This document shows positions 1 to 11,573 of a stretch of DNA of 20,538 nt, piece by piece. The notes under the pieces were generated by a model that did not search any database, had not been told where the DNA came from, and saw only the letters and a program-made list of their open reading frames with translations. This DNA comes from Didymodactylos carnosus (lineage: Eukaryota > Rotifera > Eurotatoria > Philodinida > Philodinidae). How positions within the stretch are numbered: the first letter of the stretch is position 1; the number at the start of each line of letters is the position of its first letter. Location: positions 1-20,538 of the forward strand of contig CAJNOQ010003351.1 of the NCBI GenBank assembly GCA_905250885.1, read 5' to 3'. The position numbers and the translations under genes are program-made.

Positions 1-2454
1 AAGTTTACATTTTTTTCGACTTTCATCTAATTGGCTTAATTTTCTTGATTGAAGTTCTGAAATTATAGTTTAGATATGATTTTGTAGAATATTTCGCAGC
101 GTATCTTTTAAAAAAGCATCGAGTCTCGGAAACAAGTCCAAACCAAGTTATAAGCAAAATACTGAAAGGGTCGTTCTTTATGGCTCACCCGTTATTATTA
201 TTCAAAACGTCGTAATCTTTGATGGTTTTTGTATTAGATATAACAGTTCTAATATGTGTTATTGATATTAAAATTTGTATTCTTCTTTATTCTATTCATT
301 TTGGCTTTTCTTCTATTATTTATGTAAATTATAGATGTCTATATAGATAAACATAACAGACATTTTTATGGGACATTCATTGTACTCGATAATTTCTTAT
401 GTCAGTTTACATCATATAGATGAATTTGTGATATATACTGACCAATTGATGTATAGTGTTATCAAAGATTGAAGGTTAGGTGTTCTTTTTCTATTCTCCT
501 ATTTTCAATATTAACCATTTTTCACCTTTATTCTTGAATAATAATATGTATATTCATATAGACGAAAGTTGAACTATATTTGTTCATGAACAAATTTCTT
601 TTCTTATTCTTTTGATAATCAATACAGCATTGATATCATAAATAAATAAATAAATATAAAATTTAACAACAAAATTATTTGAATTTTTTCATATTATGAA
701 CAACAATCGTATTTGAAAGATTATTCGAATAAAAACTCTGAAATATACAAACAGTTAAGAGTTTTTTTATAAAGTCGATTCGAATTTAGAGCCACAATGA
801 CTACTACTAAAACTAAAATATTTTAGTAAGAAAATATTATTATACAGATAGATGTAAGACGTTTTTCAACATCATTATTTCATTTTATTTTTAAAAAATT
901 GATAATATTTTTGAATAGTTGAATGAGATCAATATTTATTTGAATTGTTATTGACATAGAAAGATTCCGACATTAATGTAAGTGTTAGGTGGGCGTCAAG
1001 AAAAACTTCTACTATAATAGTAGAACTACGTCTTTTTTCTATTGTTGTTGTAAAAAAAAAAAAATGGAGAGAAAATTTTCTTTTTTTTTTCTTTCTGAAT
1101 GCCATAAACCTTTTTTTAATATACTCATCAAGGACTTGTCATATTTCTCTCGTTTTTTTTTTGTTCTTTTTTTTTCTTTTTTGTCTTTAACGAGGTTTTA
1201 AGAACACACCCTGTTTTTCTTGTATGATGATGAGAATAAGAGAGAGAGAGAAATGAATATATATGCAACTTCTTTTTTTCTTCTTATTGCATATAAAATT
1301 TCGTGAATCATGTAGGACAACTAATAAAAATATACATTTTCGTTGATTTCAAATCTCTTCACTACTCTGAACGTCTTTTGCGAATGATATCAAAAGACGA
1401 GATCATACGACATATGTATCTATCTCTCTCTATACACAAAATTTTTATTCATGGAAAATAGAATATAACTGCTAATGGTGATGGCTCCACTAAATAGGAT
1501 ATTGTATGATTTCTATTATAGTTTAGTAGAAAAGAGAAATAAATAAGTCTGATGTAAGAGAAGAAACGAAGAGAACAGAACTGACGAACTATTTTTTTAA
1601 TAAAAACAGATCCATTTTTTTTTTTTAAGAGAGAAGAGAAAGTGAGAGAAAGAGAATAAAATAAAAATCCAGTGTTCGTTCCTTTTAGTGAAAAACGTGT
1701 ATACCGTACCACTTGAAAATTTTTATTCATGACGTATCTACGGATTTTTTTATTTAAGAAAAATCATTTCTTTTTTTTTTTTACTTCATTTTTACGTTAT
1801 ATAGAAATAATAATGAGAGAAAACCTATGAGAAAAAACATACACGTGATGTGTTAAAGAAAATAAAAAAACACCTTCATAATAAAACGATTAAATATGAT
1901 ATTACATATGCATAGGGAGGATGATGGTGGTGACGATGATGAAGCGAGCAAACATGGTGTATATACGTATATATGTATAGAATATACTACGAGAAAAAAA
2001 AAAGTTTTTTTTGTGTGTGACGATATGTCGACTGCAAAAAAATATATAAAATAGAAAGAGCATGATGTGAAAATTATACTTTTTTTTAAAGTAAAAGATG
2101 TATTAAACATAAGCGTTATAATAAATGATAATTAATTTAATCTTTTGTTTCTATGTCGTATTCTAAACACATATGATTAATAAAAATACGACACATTGGG
2201 TAAAGTAAGTTCTTATACAAGTTTGAAATTTAATTTTTCACCTATTTATAGATGAAGTACGTATACATTGTGAGAAAATGTGAAAGTGAATAATATACAA
2301 ATAGAAAGTTGATGATTAATTCGATTTTATAATCTTTTTCAATAGAGAGATTATCTGGTGAAAAAATTTATAGAATACAATCTGTCGTCTGTTATAGTTC
2401 AATAGTTGCAAGAGAATAGTAAAATTTACAATCTATCAGTATTTAGTCAAAATC
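1..2454. other. AT-rich upstream flank, no gene seen
   Basis: This stretch is AT-rich with many homopolymer T and A runs, for example around 1030-1190 and 1610-1770, and short GA/CT simple repeats near 1236-1252 and 1418-1434. The few open frames are low-complexity Phe/Lys/Ser-rich translations of T- and A-runs and match no family I know. I see no tRNA, transposon domain or convincing exon. It is probably intergenic DNA, but distal promoter elements or a 5' untranslated exon of the downstream TRIM71-like gene could lie here unseen. Confidence 0.6.
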
Positions 2455-2796
2455 CAGTGCACTCTCCAACAGAAAAAGATGAAAACTTGAGTTCGAAAGA
2501 GAAGGCTTAGGGCAACCTTTTCATCCAAAAAAATGTTAAAAAATATTACCTACTGGCGGTGTATCTGATAAATTTTTTTTAACTCAACTGCTATTTCAAA
2601 AACTCCCATTACACTTTCAACTCAAATTATATAGTTAGATAGGTGAAAATATCTTCCATCGATTTGCGTAAGTCCAAGATCGGTCACTTTTTCTGTTACG
2701 GAGAGGACTTATTTTTTGCTAGAACAGCCCTATCTCTTTATTTTCAACTCGGAGAATCTCATTGAAAAGTTATACGAAAAGCTCGAGAGTGCGCTG
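2455..2796 (-). repeat. MITE-like repeat, copy A (12-bp terminal inverted repeats)
   Basis: A 342-bp segment starts with CAGTGCACTCTC and ends with GAGAGTGCGCTG, whose reverse complement matches the start at 11 of 12 positions, so it has terminal inverted repeats. It has no coding capacity. Read on the minus strand it shares an ordered series of landmarks with 13011-13310: CTCTCGAG near the start, then TATAACT, CTCTTTCGAA, a CTGTTGGAG/CTGGAG block and GTGCACTG at the end. Two diverged copies of one non-autonomous element is the simplest reading. I see no clear target-site duplication, and the transposase family is unknown. Confidence 0.55.
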
Positions 2797-3900
2797 TATT
2801 TTAACTTCAATACTAATAAATAGTTAGCTAAAACGAATTTTCTTGCGTTTCTTGAGAATGGAAAAAGAACATGTTTTAGTTCTCAAATAACTTTATCCTA
2901 AATATTTCATACCGAATCTGTCTTTTAAATATGAGTTTTCTTAATAAAAATCGAACGCTCATGTATAATAGATGACCTTCTATCTAAGATTTTTTTTTCT
3001 TCTTAATACAAATATGTAAACAACAACATAATAAGATGAATTAATTTTATGAGGCATAATTCAAGGGCAGATGATATATCTCTTCTCTTTATTGTCACTT
3101 GACCTAAATGACCTCTTGAAATATATTATTTGCCATTTTACATCTTTATTCGGTATTATACAATCTATTTTTTTGCAGAGAGAATATAAGGAACAGTACA
3201 AGGTGAAGAAGGAAAGAAATCTTTAAAAAATTTATAAGAGTTTTTTTTTTTCGAACACATTTTATCACCTTGACACACCTGTAAAGATTGTCGTATGATC
3301 GTGCGTTATAGTATTTTAGTCTTTTTTCCTTTTCTTTTGCTGAACATTCCATTTTATTGAACAAGATCAATCTTTTTCATATTTATCAATTTGTTTCATT
3401 TGTGAGTGAGATGAAATCGGATATACATTACATGAAGAAGGAATTTAGAAGGGAAGAAAGAAAAGAAAAAAGAATTATTATTATATATACACATATGAAT
3501 TCTCTCTCTCTCTCTTTTTGTTGTGCATGATCTGTAGGCCTATACAGTTTACTGTAGTTATATAACAAGAAGATGGAGAGTTAATAACAGCTGATAAGTA
3601 TGAAAATTCACAAGATAAATAGCATGTGTACGTGTGTCCATTGTAAAATATCCCGAAGCATCTAGTGATATATGGTATGTACTTTAGCAATGGTAGTACA
3701 TTAGCTGTATCATCAATAGATGAAATGCCGACGGCCATGATAAGAAAAGGATAGTGCAGCATGTCATAAAACTTATCTCAAGGTTGTTATCCTATTCACC
3801 TACAATTTTAACACTTTACACGTCAACTAATGTTATTGTTTCATTACTAGCTTTAATTTGGATAACAGACTTACTTTTACTACATTGGTATTTAAGTAGT
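2797..3900. other. AT-rich upstream flank, no gene seen
   Basis: Non-coding, AT-rich DNA between the MITE-like repeat and the proximal upstream region of the TRIM71-like gene. A 93-codon open frame on the minus strand (3481-3762) is less repetitive than its neighbours but resembles no family I recognise, and I do not call it a gene. Core promoter elements of the downstream gene may lie in the last few hundred bases, but I cannot place a transcription start from sequence alone. Confidence 0.55.
3501..3515. repeat. (CT)n microsatellite
   Basis: A short uninterrupted TC dinucleotide run about 600 bp upstream of the TRIM71-like start codon. GA/CT tracts can act as GAGA-type promoter elements in animals, but nothing here shows function. 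Confidence 0.7.
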
Positions 3901-3901
3901 C

Positions 3902-3922
3902 AAGGTTTATGGAATAAACCTT
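3902..3922. repeat. Perfect 8-bp hairpin upstream of the TRIM71-like gene
   Basis: The arms AAGGTTTA (3902-3909) and TAAACCTT (3915-3922) are exact reverse complements around a 5-nt loop, TGGAA. Outer bases GTATTTAAG (left) and TTAAATAC (right) would extend the pairing if 8 nt on the left were bulged. It lies about 190 bp before the proposed start codon, so it may be promoter DNA or 5' UTR. Function is unknown. Confidence 0.5.
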
Positions 3923-4108
3923 AAATACTTTTTTACTGAGTTCTAGATTTGTTCGTCTTTTCTTTTATAGATACATAATGTAATGTAATAGAGAATAATC
4001 AAGATGTTTAATTAGCTAGAGTGAGAGAAGGAGCATTGGTATTCTAATTCGTGGGTGACGATATGGTGTGTAACAGAAAAGTTGTATGGTAACATTAACG
4101 TAAAAGGT

Positions 4109-7100
4109 ATGGCTGAAACAAATGATCAGTATGGAACGTCAACATTTCAAATGAAAATGAATTCATCATTATTGTCTAATGATCAGAATATGATGAATAA
4201 TTCTCAAAAACATCTTCTAAATCACGATTTATCGTCTACAGCGACATCGCCCTATGTATACTCAGGCATTTGCTCATCATGTCTCAAAGAGACATCTCAG
4301 CTTATTTCGTCTCCGTTTTCGTGTTCGTTTTCGTCTCCACATCGTCTATGTACAAATTGTTTTCAATACTTTGTGGAACAACAACAACAACAACAAGCAT
4401 TGATTCAACCAAAAGCTCCTCTATCATCGATCACTGCACCATTAAACGGTTCATCAATTGATAATAAACCACCACTTTCATTACATGTGTCTCATCAAAC
4501 AACACAAATTAATCATTATTCACCTCTTTCGTCATCCAGTTCTTCTTCGAGCTCATCTATGTCTTCGTGTTCGTCAAAAGTCATTTCTGCATCCTCTACA
4601 ACAAATCGTTCACAGATGGTAACTGATTACGATGTATTATTGTCAAATGAATTAAAATCATTTGCTCAGGAATTTCATAGGACGAATAATAATGATAATA
4701 ATAATAAATCTATCAAAACAAATCACTTTATGAATGATCTCATTGATATTCATTCATTTGATTCTTTACTACCAAATGGAAATAATGACGATAGTTGTTT
4801 GAATCATTTTAATAGTACGCTATCACCATTCGTACACACGTATACAGATCAACAAACAAGTGATTTTACGAAATATTTTCAACAAATATTAAACACTACC
4901 AATGCTTTTGACGATAATCCCCCATCAACTAGTCCAACAAGTAGTAACAGTTCAAATAGTGTTGACAATCACCAACAACAATTTCCTCTTATTACTCCGA
5001 TACAACAAAAAACATCAAATAAGAATGCTTATGGTGGTAATGATCTAGTCAATGGGAACTGCATTATACCCTCACAACCGAACACATTTTCATCTAGTTT
5101 ACCAACTAATCCAACAGATTTTTTTCAACAACAACTACAGACAATTCCTTCTACAACAACAAATGTTTTTCATCGTCAATTATCAGCATTCTCATCATTT
5201 GATGATCAAAATAACAGTAATTATCATCATCAACAACAGACATTAGAATCAAATAAACTTGTTAACGGTGATAATTATTCGCCATATTCGTCACTAGTCA
5301 ATAATACATTACCTGTCACAACCCCTAATAATAATTCATCATTGTACTGTTGTTTTGCCAACAATATACCTTATACATATTGTTTAGATTGTGAAACATC
5401 GCTATGCGAAAAATGTTCAAATGAACATCCTCGTTTAACAATTTTTAAAGATCATCGTCAACAAATTCTACCACGTCAAACGTTATTCGATTCGAATACG
5501 TCTACAAAATCAACACTTCCATCTTCTTTAATTATGCAACACATAACAGATAATAAAAGTTCATCGTCATCATCATTAAAACAAAATCAAGATCATCTTA
5601 ATCAATCAGTATTAAATAATGATCGAAATTCACTTTATTCAAATTTATTAGTCAATGGTATTCATCCGTTTCCACAAAAATCATACTGTTCAACTGCCAA
5701 AACTGATATATCAACAGGTATAGCAATAATACTATAATTTTAAATAACTATTGCATAAGTTTTATTTTATAGGCATGAATAATGATGGTGCAAATAATGC
5801 ATTCAACAATATCTTAAATTCATTTTTTTCACAATTAACTCTAACACCATCAACATCTTCTACTCCACTTTCAACAAATACTACGGTTACAACACCTACA
5901 GGATCCATGGTACTTAATAATTCATCATCAATTTCTTGTTCCGAACATTCTAATTTAAAAGCATCCTATTATTGTGATTTATGTTCAAAAGCCTATTGTC
6001 AAGAATGTAATCAACAACATTCAACACATCATTCATCATTAACTCATATTCAAGATACAATTGATAATGCAAAACAATTAACAAAAAAATTTTTAAATGA
6101 ATCACAAATATTATTACTTCATCTTGATGAATCATTAAAACAATCAACAAAAACCATGGAAAATATTAATAATAAATGTTCAACCGTTGAAAATGAAATA
6201 AAAGCTATTATTAAATATTTTCTAGATATTTTAACAAATAGACAAGATTATTTATTAAAAAATTTAGATAAAATACAAACAATTAAAACTCAAATAGTAC
6301 AAAAACAAATTAATGAATTAAATACTGTTATAAGACAATTGCACAACACAATTGTGGGTAAGTATTATCATTTTTTTCCGAAATCTTCAATATTATATTT
6401 TTTATTTTATATAAATAGATTGTAATGATTGTTTAAAAAATGGTAATGATAATGAATTAATTCGTATTCGTAATCGTCTATGGAATGAAACATTAAAAAT
6501 GAAACAGACAATAAATCAATACATGAAACCAATTGAAGATGATTCAATTCAATTTCAACAATCATTGCCAACATTAAATAAAACATTATTGAATTTTGGT
6601 CAAATAACAACAAATTCTTATGGACCATTATGTGAATTATATGGTGATGGTATTCATTATGCAATTAAAAATAAATTAACAATATTAAATTTACAGACAA
6701 AAAATCATCTTGGTGAAAATCGCAGTTGTGGCAGTGATGTAGTACAATGTTTATTACAACAAATTGGAGATACTTCCATAACATCAAACGGTATTCAATG
6801 TGAAATATACGATAGACAAAATGGACAATATTTTATTACTTATATTATTAATAATGAAGGGTATTATCTATTGAATGTTTATGTTAATAGTAATCCAATT
6901 AAAGATAATCCATTTCATATACAAGTTAGACAAAATCGAAATTATTCAACAATTGGACGTTTAATATTTGAATTTGGTGGTGAAGGTGATCATGATGGAA
7001 AATTGTGTCGACCTTGGGGTGTTTGCTGTGATAATCAATCAAATATTATTGTTGCAGATAGATCAAATAATCGTGTACAAATTTATGATAAACATGGAAA

Positions 7101-7928
7101 ATTTATACGAAAATTTGGTACACAAGGAAATCGACCTGGTCAATTTGATAGACCGGCTGGTGTTGCATTCGATAAATTATTAAATAGAATTATTGTTACA
7201 GATAAAGATAATCATCGAATTCAGATATTTACAGTCAATGGAGAATATTTATTTAAATTTGGTGAAAAAGGTAATCATTTAAAAAGAAATAAAAAGCAAA
7301 GAATAAATATTTTAATTTTTTTGTTAAATATTTACTTATTGATCTAATATGTTAGAAATTACTATATAAAAAAAATTTTTTGATTTTAAATTCATTTTTA
7401 GGTACAAAACCCGGTCAATTTAATTATCCATGGGATGTTGCAGTTAATAATGAATGTCAAATATTAATATCAGACACTCGTAATCATCGTATTCAATTAT
7501 TTACAAAAGATGGTTTATTTTTAAGAAAATATGGTTTTGACGGTCCAATATGGAAACAATTTGATTCTCCTCGAGGTGTAGCATTTAATAATAATGGACA
7601 TGTTATTGTTAGTGATTTTAATAATCATCGTTTACTCATTATAACATCAGATTTTCAAACAGCTCGTTTTCTTGGCACCGAAGGTACAGCAAATGGACAA
7701 TTTCTTCGTCCTCAAGGTGTCGATGTTGATTGTGAAGGCAATATTATTGTGGCTGATTCAAGAAATTATCGTGTACAAATATTTTCACCACAAGGTACAT
7801 TTAAAACAAAATTTGGTATGCAAGGTTCTGGATATAATCAAATGGATCGACCATCAGGTATTTGTGTATCACCCGAGGGCTACATCATTGTTGTAGATTT
7901 TGGAAATAATCGAATACTAGCTTATTGA
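4109..7928 (+). CDS. TRIM71: TRIM71/LIN-41-like protein (half-RING, two B-boxes, coiled coil, filamin, NHL), four exons
   Basis: Spliced as 4109-5717, 5773-6357, 6419-7270 and 7402-7928, giving a 1190-aa product. The reading frame stays open across all three junctions and every intron is in phase 1. Domains: cysteine-rich RING remnant at residues 55-84; Q/S/N/T-rich linker with a Q6 run and a Ser run; B-box 1 at about 412-455; B-box 2 at about 592-628; coiled coil at about 630-735; filamin-type Ig at about 799-902; six NHL repeats from about 910 to the last residue. The filamin plus NHL part is strikingly close to vertebrate TRIM71 (for example [41 protein letters not shown] at the C-terminus). 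Two B-boxes plus filamin separates it from TRIM2/3 (one B-box) and Brat (no filamin). The family binds mRNA hairpins through NHL, represses or degrades targets in the cytoplasm and sets developmental timing. ATG 4109 is the first ATG in frame and has purines at -3 and +4; an upstream coding exon cannot be excluded. Confidence 0.93.
5718..5772 (+). other. Intron 1 of the TRIM71-like gene (55 bp, phase 1)
   Basis: Donor CAG|GTATAG and acceptor TTTTATAG|GC. The frame before the donor and after the acceptor joins through a Gly codon (G + GC). The intron is AT-rich and contains an in-frame TAA, so it must be removed. It separates the exon with B-box 1 from the exon with B-box 2. Confidence 0.88.
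6358..6418 (+). other. Intron 2 of the TRIM71-like gene (61 bp, phase 1)
   Basis: Donor GTGG|GTAAGT is a perfect consensus and the acceptor is AAATAG|AT. Splicing makes an Asp codon and joins the coiled-coil region to the segment leading into the filamin domain. Confidence 0.9.
7271..7401 (+). other. Intron 3 of the TRIM71-like gene (131 bp, phase 1)
   Basis: Donor AAAAG|GTAATC and acceptor TTTTTAG|GT. Joining restores FGEKGTKPGQF, the conserved turn between two NHL repeats, which strongly supports the junction. The intron carries stop codons and a long A/T run. It is the longest of the three. Confidence 0.92.
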
Positions 7929-8500
7929 AATATTTTCAAAAAAATCCTCTTTGCAATTATTTTTTTGTGTTGCCTGAAAAAAAAAAAGACCCGTCCGGTT
8001 TCTGCTCAGGTATCTATATTAGCTACCCGGTTAAATGTACACATTCTTCTCTGTTTTCTTTTTTATCTTGTCGCGTGTATAAGAAATTAACATAGTGCGT
8101 GTATATACCAAGTAGGTGGGTATATTTTGTTTTGAAACGGGGCTTTAATTAAAAATTTTATTGTCTGTTATATGTCCTGTTCTGTCTTTGATGTGTGTAC
8201 CATTTCTTTTTTAAAATTATTACTCAGGAAACATATGAATGCATAATTCTTCAAGCATAGAACACATCCGACATACGTAATTTACTTTCTTTTTTTTTTA
8301 AATTGAAATACATTGACTAAATTGTTTGCGTAATATTCAGTCAAATAATATTTTAAATTTAGTTTGTTTTTTCATTTTGTTTTTTCCTATAATGAAAGAC
8401 CTATCTTCATCACTATTCAATTAAAAAACAACAACACAACTATCTATCATAGAAGTATCATAATTAAATATAAATAAAGACTATATTCTTCATCATATGT
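7929..8500 (+). other. Probable 3' UTR of the TRIM71-like gene
   Basis: This follows the TGA stop codon (7926-7928). The first AATAAA I see downstream is at 8473-8478, which suggests a 3' UTR of roughly 550-580 nt. No further exon is expected because the last NHL repeat ends just before the stop, as in vertebrate TRIM71. I saw no CTACCTC let-7 seed match here or further on to about 10.4 kb. CTCAGG, a partial match to a lin-4/miR-125 site, occurs at about 8005 and 8224 but is too short to mean much. Confidence 0.45.
8473..8478 (+). promoter_or_regulatory. Candidate polyadenylation signal AATAAA
   Basis: First canonical AATAAA after the TRIM71-like stop codon, 545 nt downstream, followed within about 15-30 nt by a T-rich stretch. 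AATAAA is common by chance in DNA this AT-rich, so the assignment is tentative. Confidence 0.35.
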
Positions 8501-11227
8501 CATTTTGGCTAATATTAGAGTGATCTATACGTGTTTGGATTAAGTGTACTATTGATATAATAAGACAAAGTGAAACTTTGACGAGTATTATGCTCTCTAA
8601 GATTAATTTTCTTTTCTTTCAAGAGTAACATTATGGCATTATTCTTTCGTTATTTTAGACAGATGAACGAACGTCTAACCGACGTCAAACTATATTTTTT
8701 TGTTTGCGTTTGATTAACTTAATTATAAATTGCTCTAGAACAGTTTTTTTGAGAACAGTTAAAAATAACTTTAGTTTTTATCATTATTTTTTTCATCGGT
8801 TATATTTTGAAATCCTATTTTTCGTAGATCATCAAATAGTGATTCATAAAATCAAAAGAATAACAGTATATTTTTCTTCTCTCGCAGGATAATGTGTCTA
8901 TTGAATGCTTTACACTCATAGAAGAGCTTAATTTTAAAATTTTTCAATTGTCAAGTCTTAATTTCGAGGCTTTTTTACTTCAAAGACAGACGTAAAAAAT
9001 AAGTAACACAAAATTGGATCGACTATTGCAGACTGATCACTTATTTATAGATCATGATCTTTCAGATGATAAATTTTTATTTTTTATTTTTACCATCATT
9101 AATTCTATGTGTTATTACGAATTGGATGATAGAACTTGTGTGTCTATGCTCTTTTTTTTTCGATATTTTCTTATCTAGTAAATAATGTTCAATTTTTCTC
9201 AACTCAGGAAAATCTTTTTGTTGATTTTGCCGTATAGTTAAAAATAACCATGTGACAGTGACCATCAAATTATCATGATTTACTCATTTCTACTCTATTA
9301 TCAACTTTTTTCTTTTTATTCCCTTCTCTAGCAGTGCTTTGATATTCGCTTATTTTCTTCTCGTTTTTTTTATCTAAAGTTACCCATTTAAATAACCACC
9401 GCACTCATACAATTCTCATTTTTTTAATATTAAATCATATTTAGTTATTTTTAAGATGTGTACTTTTTTCAAAATTTCTTTAAGGTAGTCATTTCAAATT
9501 AAGGTTTCAAACTGGATAAAATACACTTGCTTGTCATTTACAAAGTAATTTTAAGCCTAGTGGTTAAATATTTTTCCCTCCTAAACATTACTTTTTTTTC
9601 CTTCAAAATACAATTAAGTTACCTATTTTACATTTTGTTGATTAATTTTTTTTATTTACAAATAAAATAAAAAAGCATAGCATTGAGAGTTTTAAAATTA
9701 AGTTTTTCTGATAAAAAAAAAAAATTATTTTCTAGAAATTGTGGAATTGGTGCTCTTCCTAGAGAAAACAGAATTTTACAATCGAGTGTATAAATATTCT
9801 TGTTTACACACAGATATTAATACTCGGGTTTCTTCTTTTTATTTTATATTTTGTCATTCACGATTGTCTTCTTGTTTGTATAGAACGAATAGTCTTTTTT
9901 GTTCTTTTGTTTTTAACGCAGTATAACACTAAGTGTTAAAAATTTTAATTTTAATTATTGATATTGTGTAAATCCTGCATGTTTATCTGTATTGTCGTCT
10001 ATCTTCTTCTTTTTTTTTCCTATCAAAGTCTTGATGTTTTAATGTAAAAAATTAAAAAAATGAAATTTATATCGTTGTTTATGTCAAATTTATTTATTTA
10101 TGTTGCTGTTGTTGTACGCACAATACAATTTCTCATTTTTTGTCGAACTAACAGATTTTTTTTTTCTTCTTCTTCTTGTTGTGTGTGTTTGGTTTTTGTT
10201 CAATGATATATCACCGTGTCGTTTTCATTTCTTGCCTTTATTATTTAAAAGAATAAAAAATGGTTTATTTTTTTCGCTCATTCATAATGTTTACCTTTTT
10301 TATTTATTTTTTTGCTTTTCTTGTGTAATTAAATCAACACAATACAGTTTTGGTTACATGGAAAAAAAAAATTGAAAAAGACCAAATAAAGGTGTCAAAA
10401 CTATAGTTTAAATAGTCTTAGAAATGTATCACTAACTATTAAATATGCTGCACAACTATATAATTGAGATATCCTTTCATCTTAATCGAACTGGATAACT
10501 TGAAAATTGAGGAAATAATATCAATTTTCTTCTTGAAATGGAGAAATTTAAGTACAAATTAATCTAAAAGTAATCTAAGAGCTGAAATATACGATATAAT
10601 TGGGCAAATACTCCTACTATATTTAAGATCATACGCTATTAATAACTGAGCAAATACTTGCAAAACGTACGTGTAATTTTTTTTGTGTTTTTTTATGTTT
10701 CCAAATTAAGTGAATAGGATGGTAGGAAAAAATCATCGTAGAATTATGCTAAAATAAGAGTAATTTTATATTCTTGAATGAATTTTGATCTAACTAAATG
10801 TCTGAATCTACTAAAATCAATTAAATTATGTAATTATCATTTGCATTAACAAAATAACTTCCTTATCTTATCAAGACTCTAACCATATAGAACTATTGAT
10901 ATTACGGTGTGTGCATGTCTACATAAAATGAAGGTCTATCGTGAAGGAAAAATGTTATAAACAAAATAATATTATCGAGTGAGAGAAGAAGAAGAAGAAA
11001 AAAAAAACTTTCAACTTAGTTTTTATATTCTTTCAAATTTTCTCGTTAACGTGTAGTGGCAAATATTTCTCATGGTCATCAATCGTCTCATAACCTTGTA
11101 ATACACTAACATAACTTATTTTCATCAAGGACTTTTGCCTTGTTATTCGCATTATTATTTAACAATACTTCTTTTTTTTTTTTTATAGTTTATAAAGAAT
11201 AATATTTGACATTGAGAAATATATTTC

Positions 11228-11243
11228 TATATATATATATATA
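11228..11243. repeat. (TA)n microsatellite
   Basis: Sixteen bases of almost pure TA dinucleotide within AT-rich intergenic DNA. Confidence 0.7.
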
Positions 11244-11535
11244 ATTGTAGAAGTCTACTCTACCACTCTCTTTCTTTCTCTTTACTATTTTTATTTTTCT
11301 GTATACTTGTCCTTGTCGTTCTCTAATTCTTTAGAGATAAAGAAATAAAAAAAAAGAACGTGCATTTATAATATAATAAAACAGTTTTCATTCTTTTTTT
11401 CTATGTTTTTTTTTTATTATTAAAACATTCTTCTAGTAGTTTATCTAGTCTCTGTCACAACGGCAGACAAGGTCGTTATTACTCAAACTTATGATTACAG
11501 TAATTTGTGCAGACATAACACTATCACAATAGACA

Positions 11536-11573
11536 AATAATAATAATAATACATATACACACGCACACACAAC
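11536..11573. repeat. Compound (TAA)n-(CA)n microsatellite
   Basis: Several TAA/AAT units are followed directly by an imperfect CA run with one G interruption. A typical compound simple repeat. Confidence 0.65.

Noticed and set aside
989..1201. Open frame of 70 codons
   Set aside because: It is a Phe/Ser/Lys-rich translation of T and A runs with no domain.
3481..3762. Minus-strand open frame of 93 codons
   Set aside because: It is less repetitive than its neighbours but matches no family I know, has no splice context and partly covers a CT microsatellite. It is better left uncalled.
4055..4108. Extension of the first TRIM71-like exon upstream to a GTG at 4055
   Set aside because: The frame is open, but GTG is not a normal animal start and the first in-frame ATG at 4109 has a good context. 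The extra 18 residues could only be real if an upstream exon exists, which I cannot show.
8110..8125. AGTAGGTGGGTATAT resembling let-7 itself
   Set aside because: It differs from mature let-7 inside the seed and I see no paired arm to form a pre-miRNA hairpin.
10100..10375. Hydrophobic open frame that could look like a membrane protein
   Set aside because: The Phe/Leu content comes from T-rich DNA.
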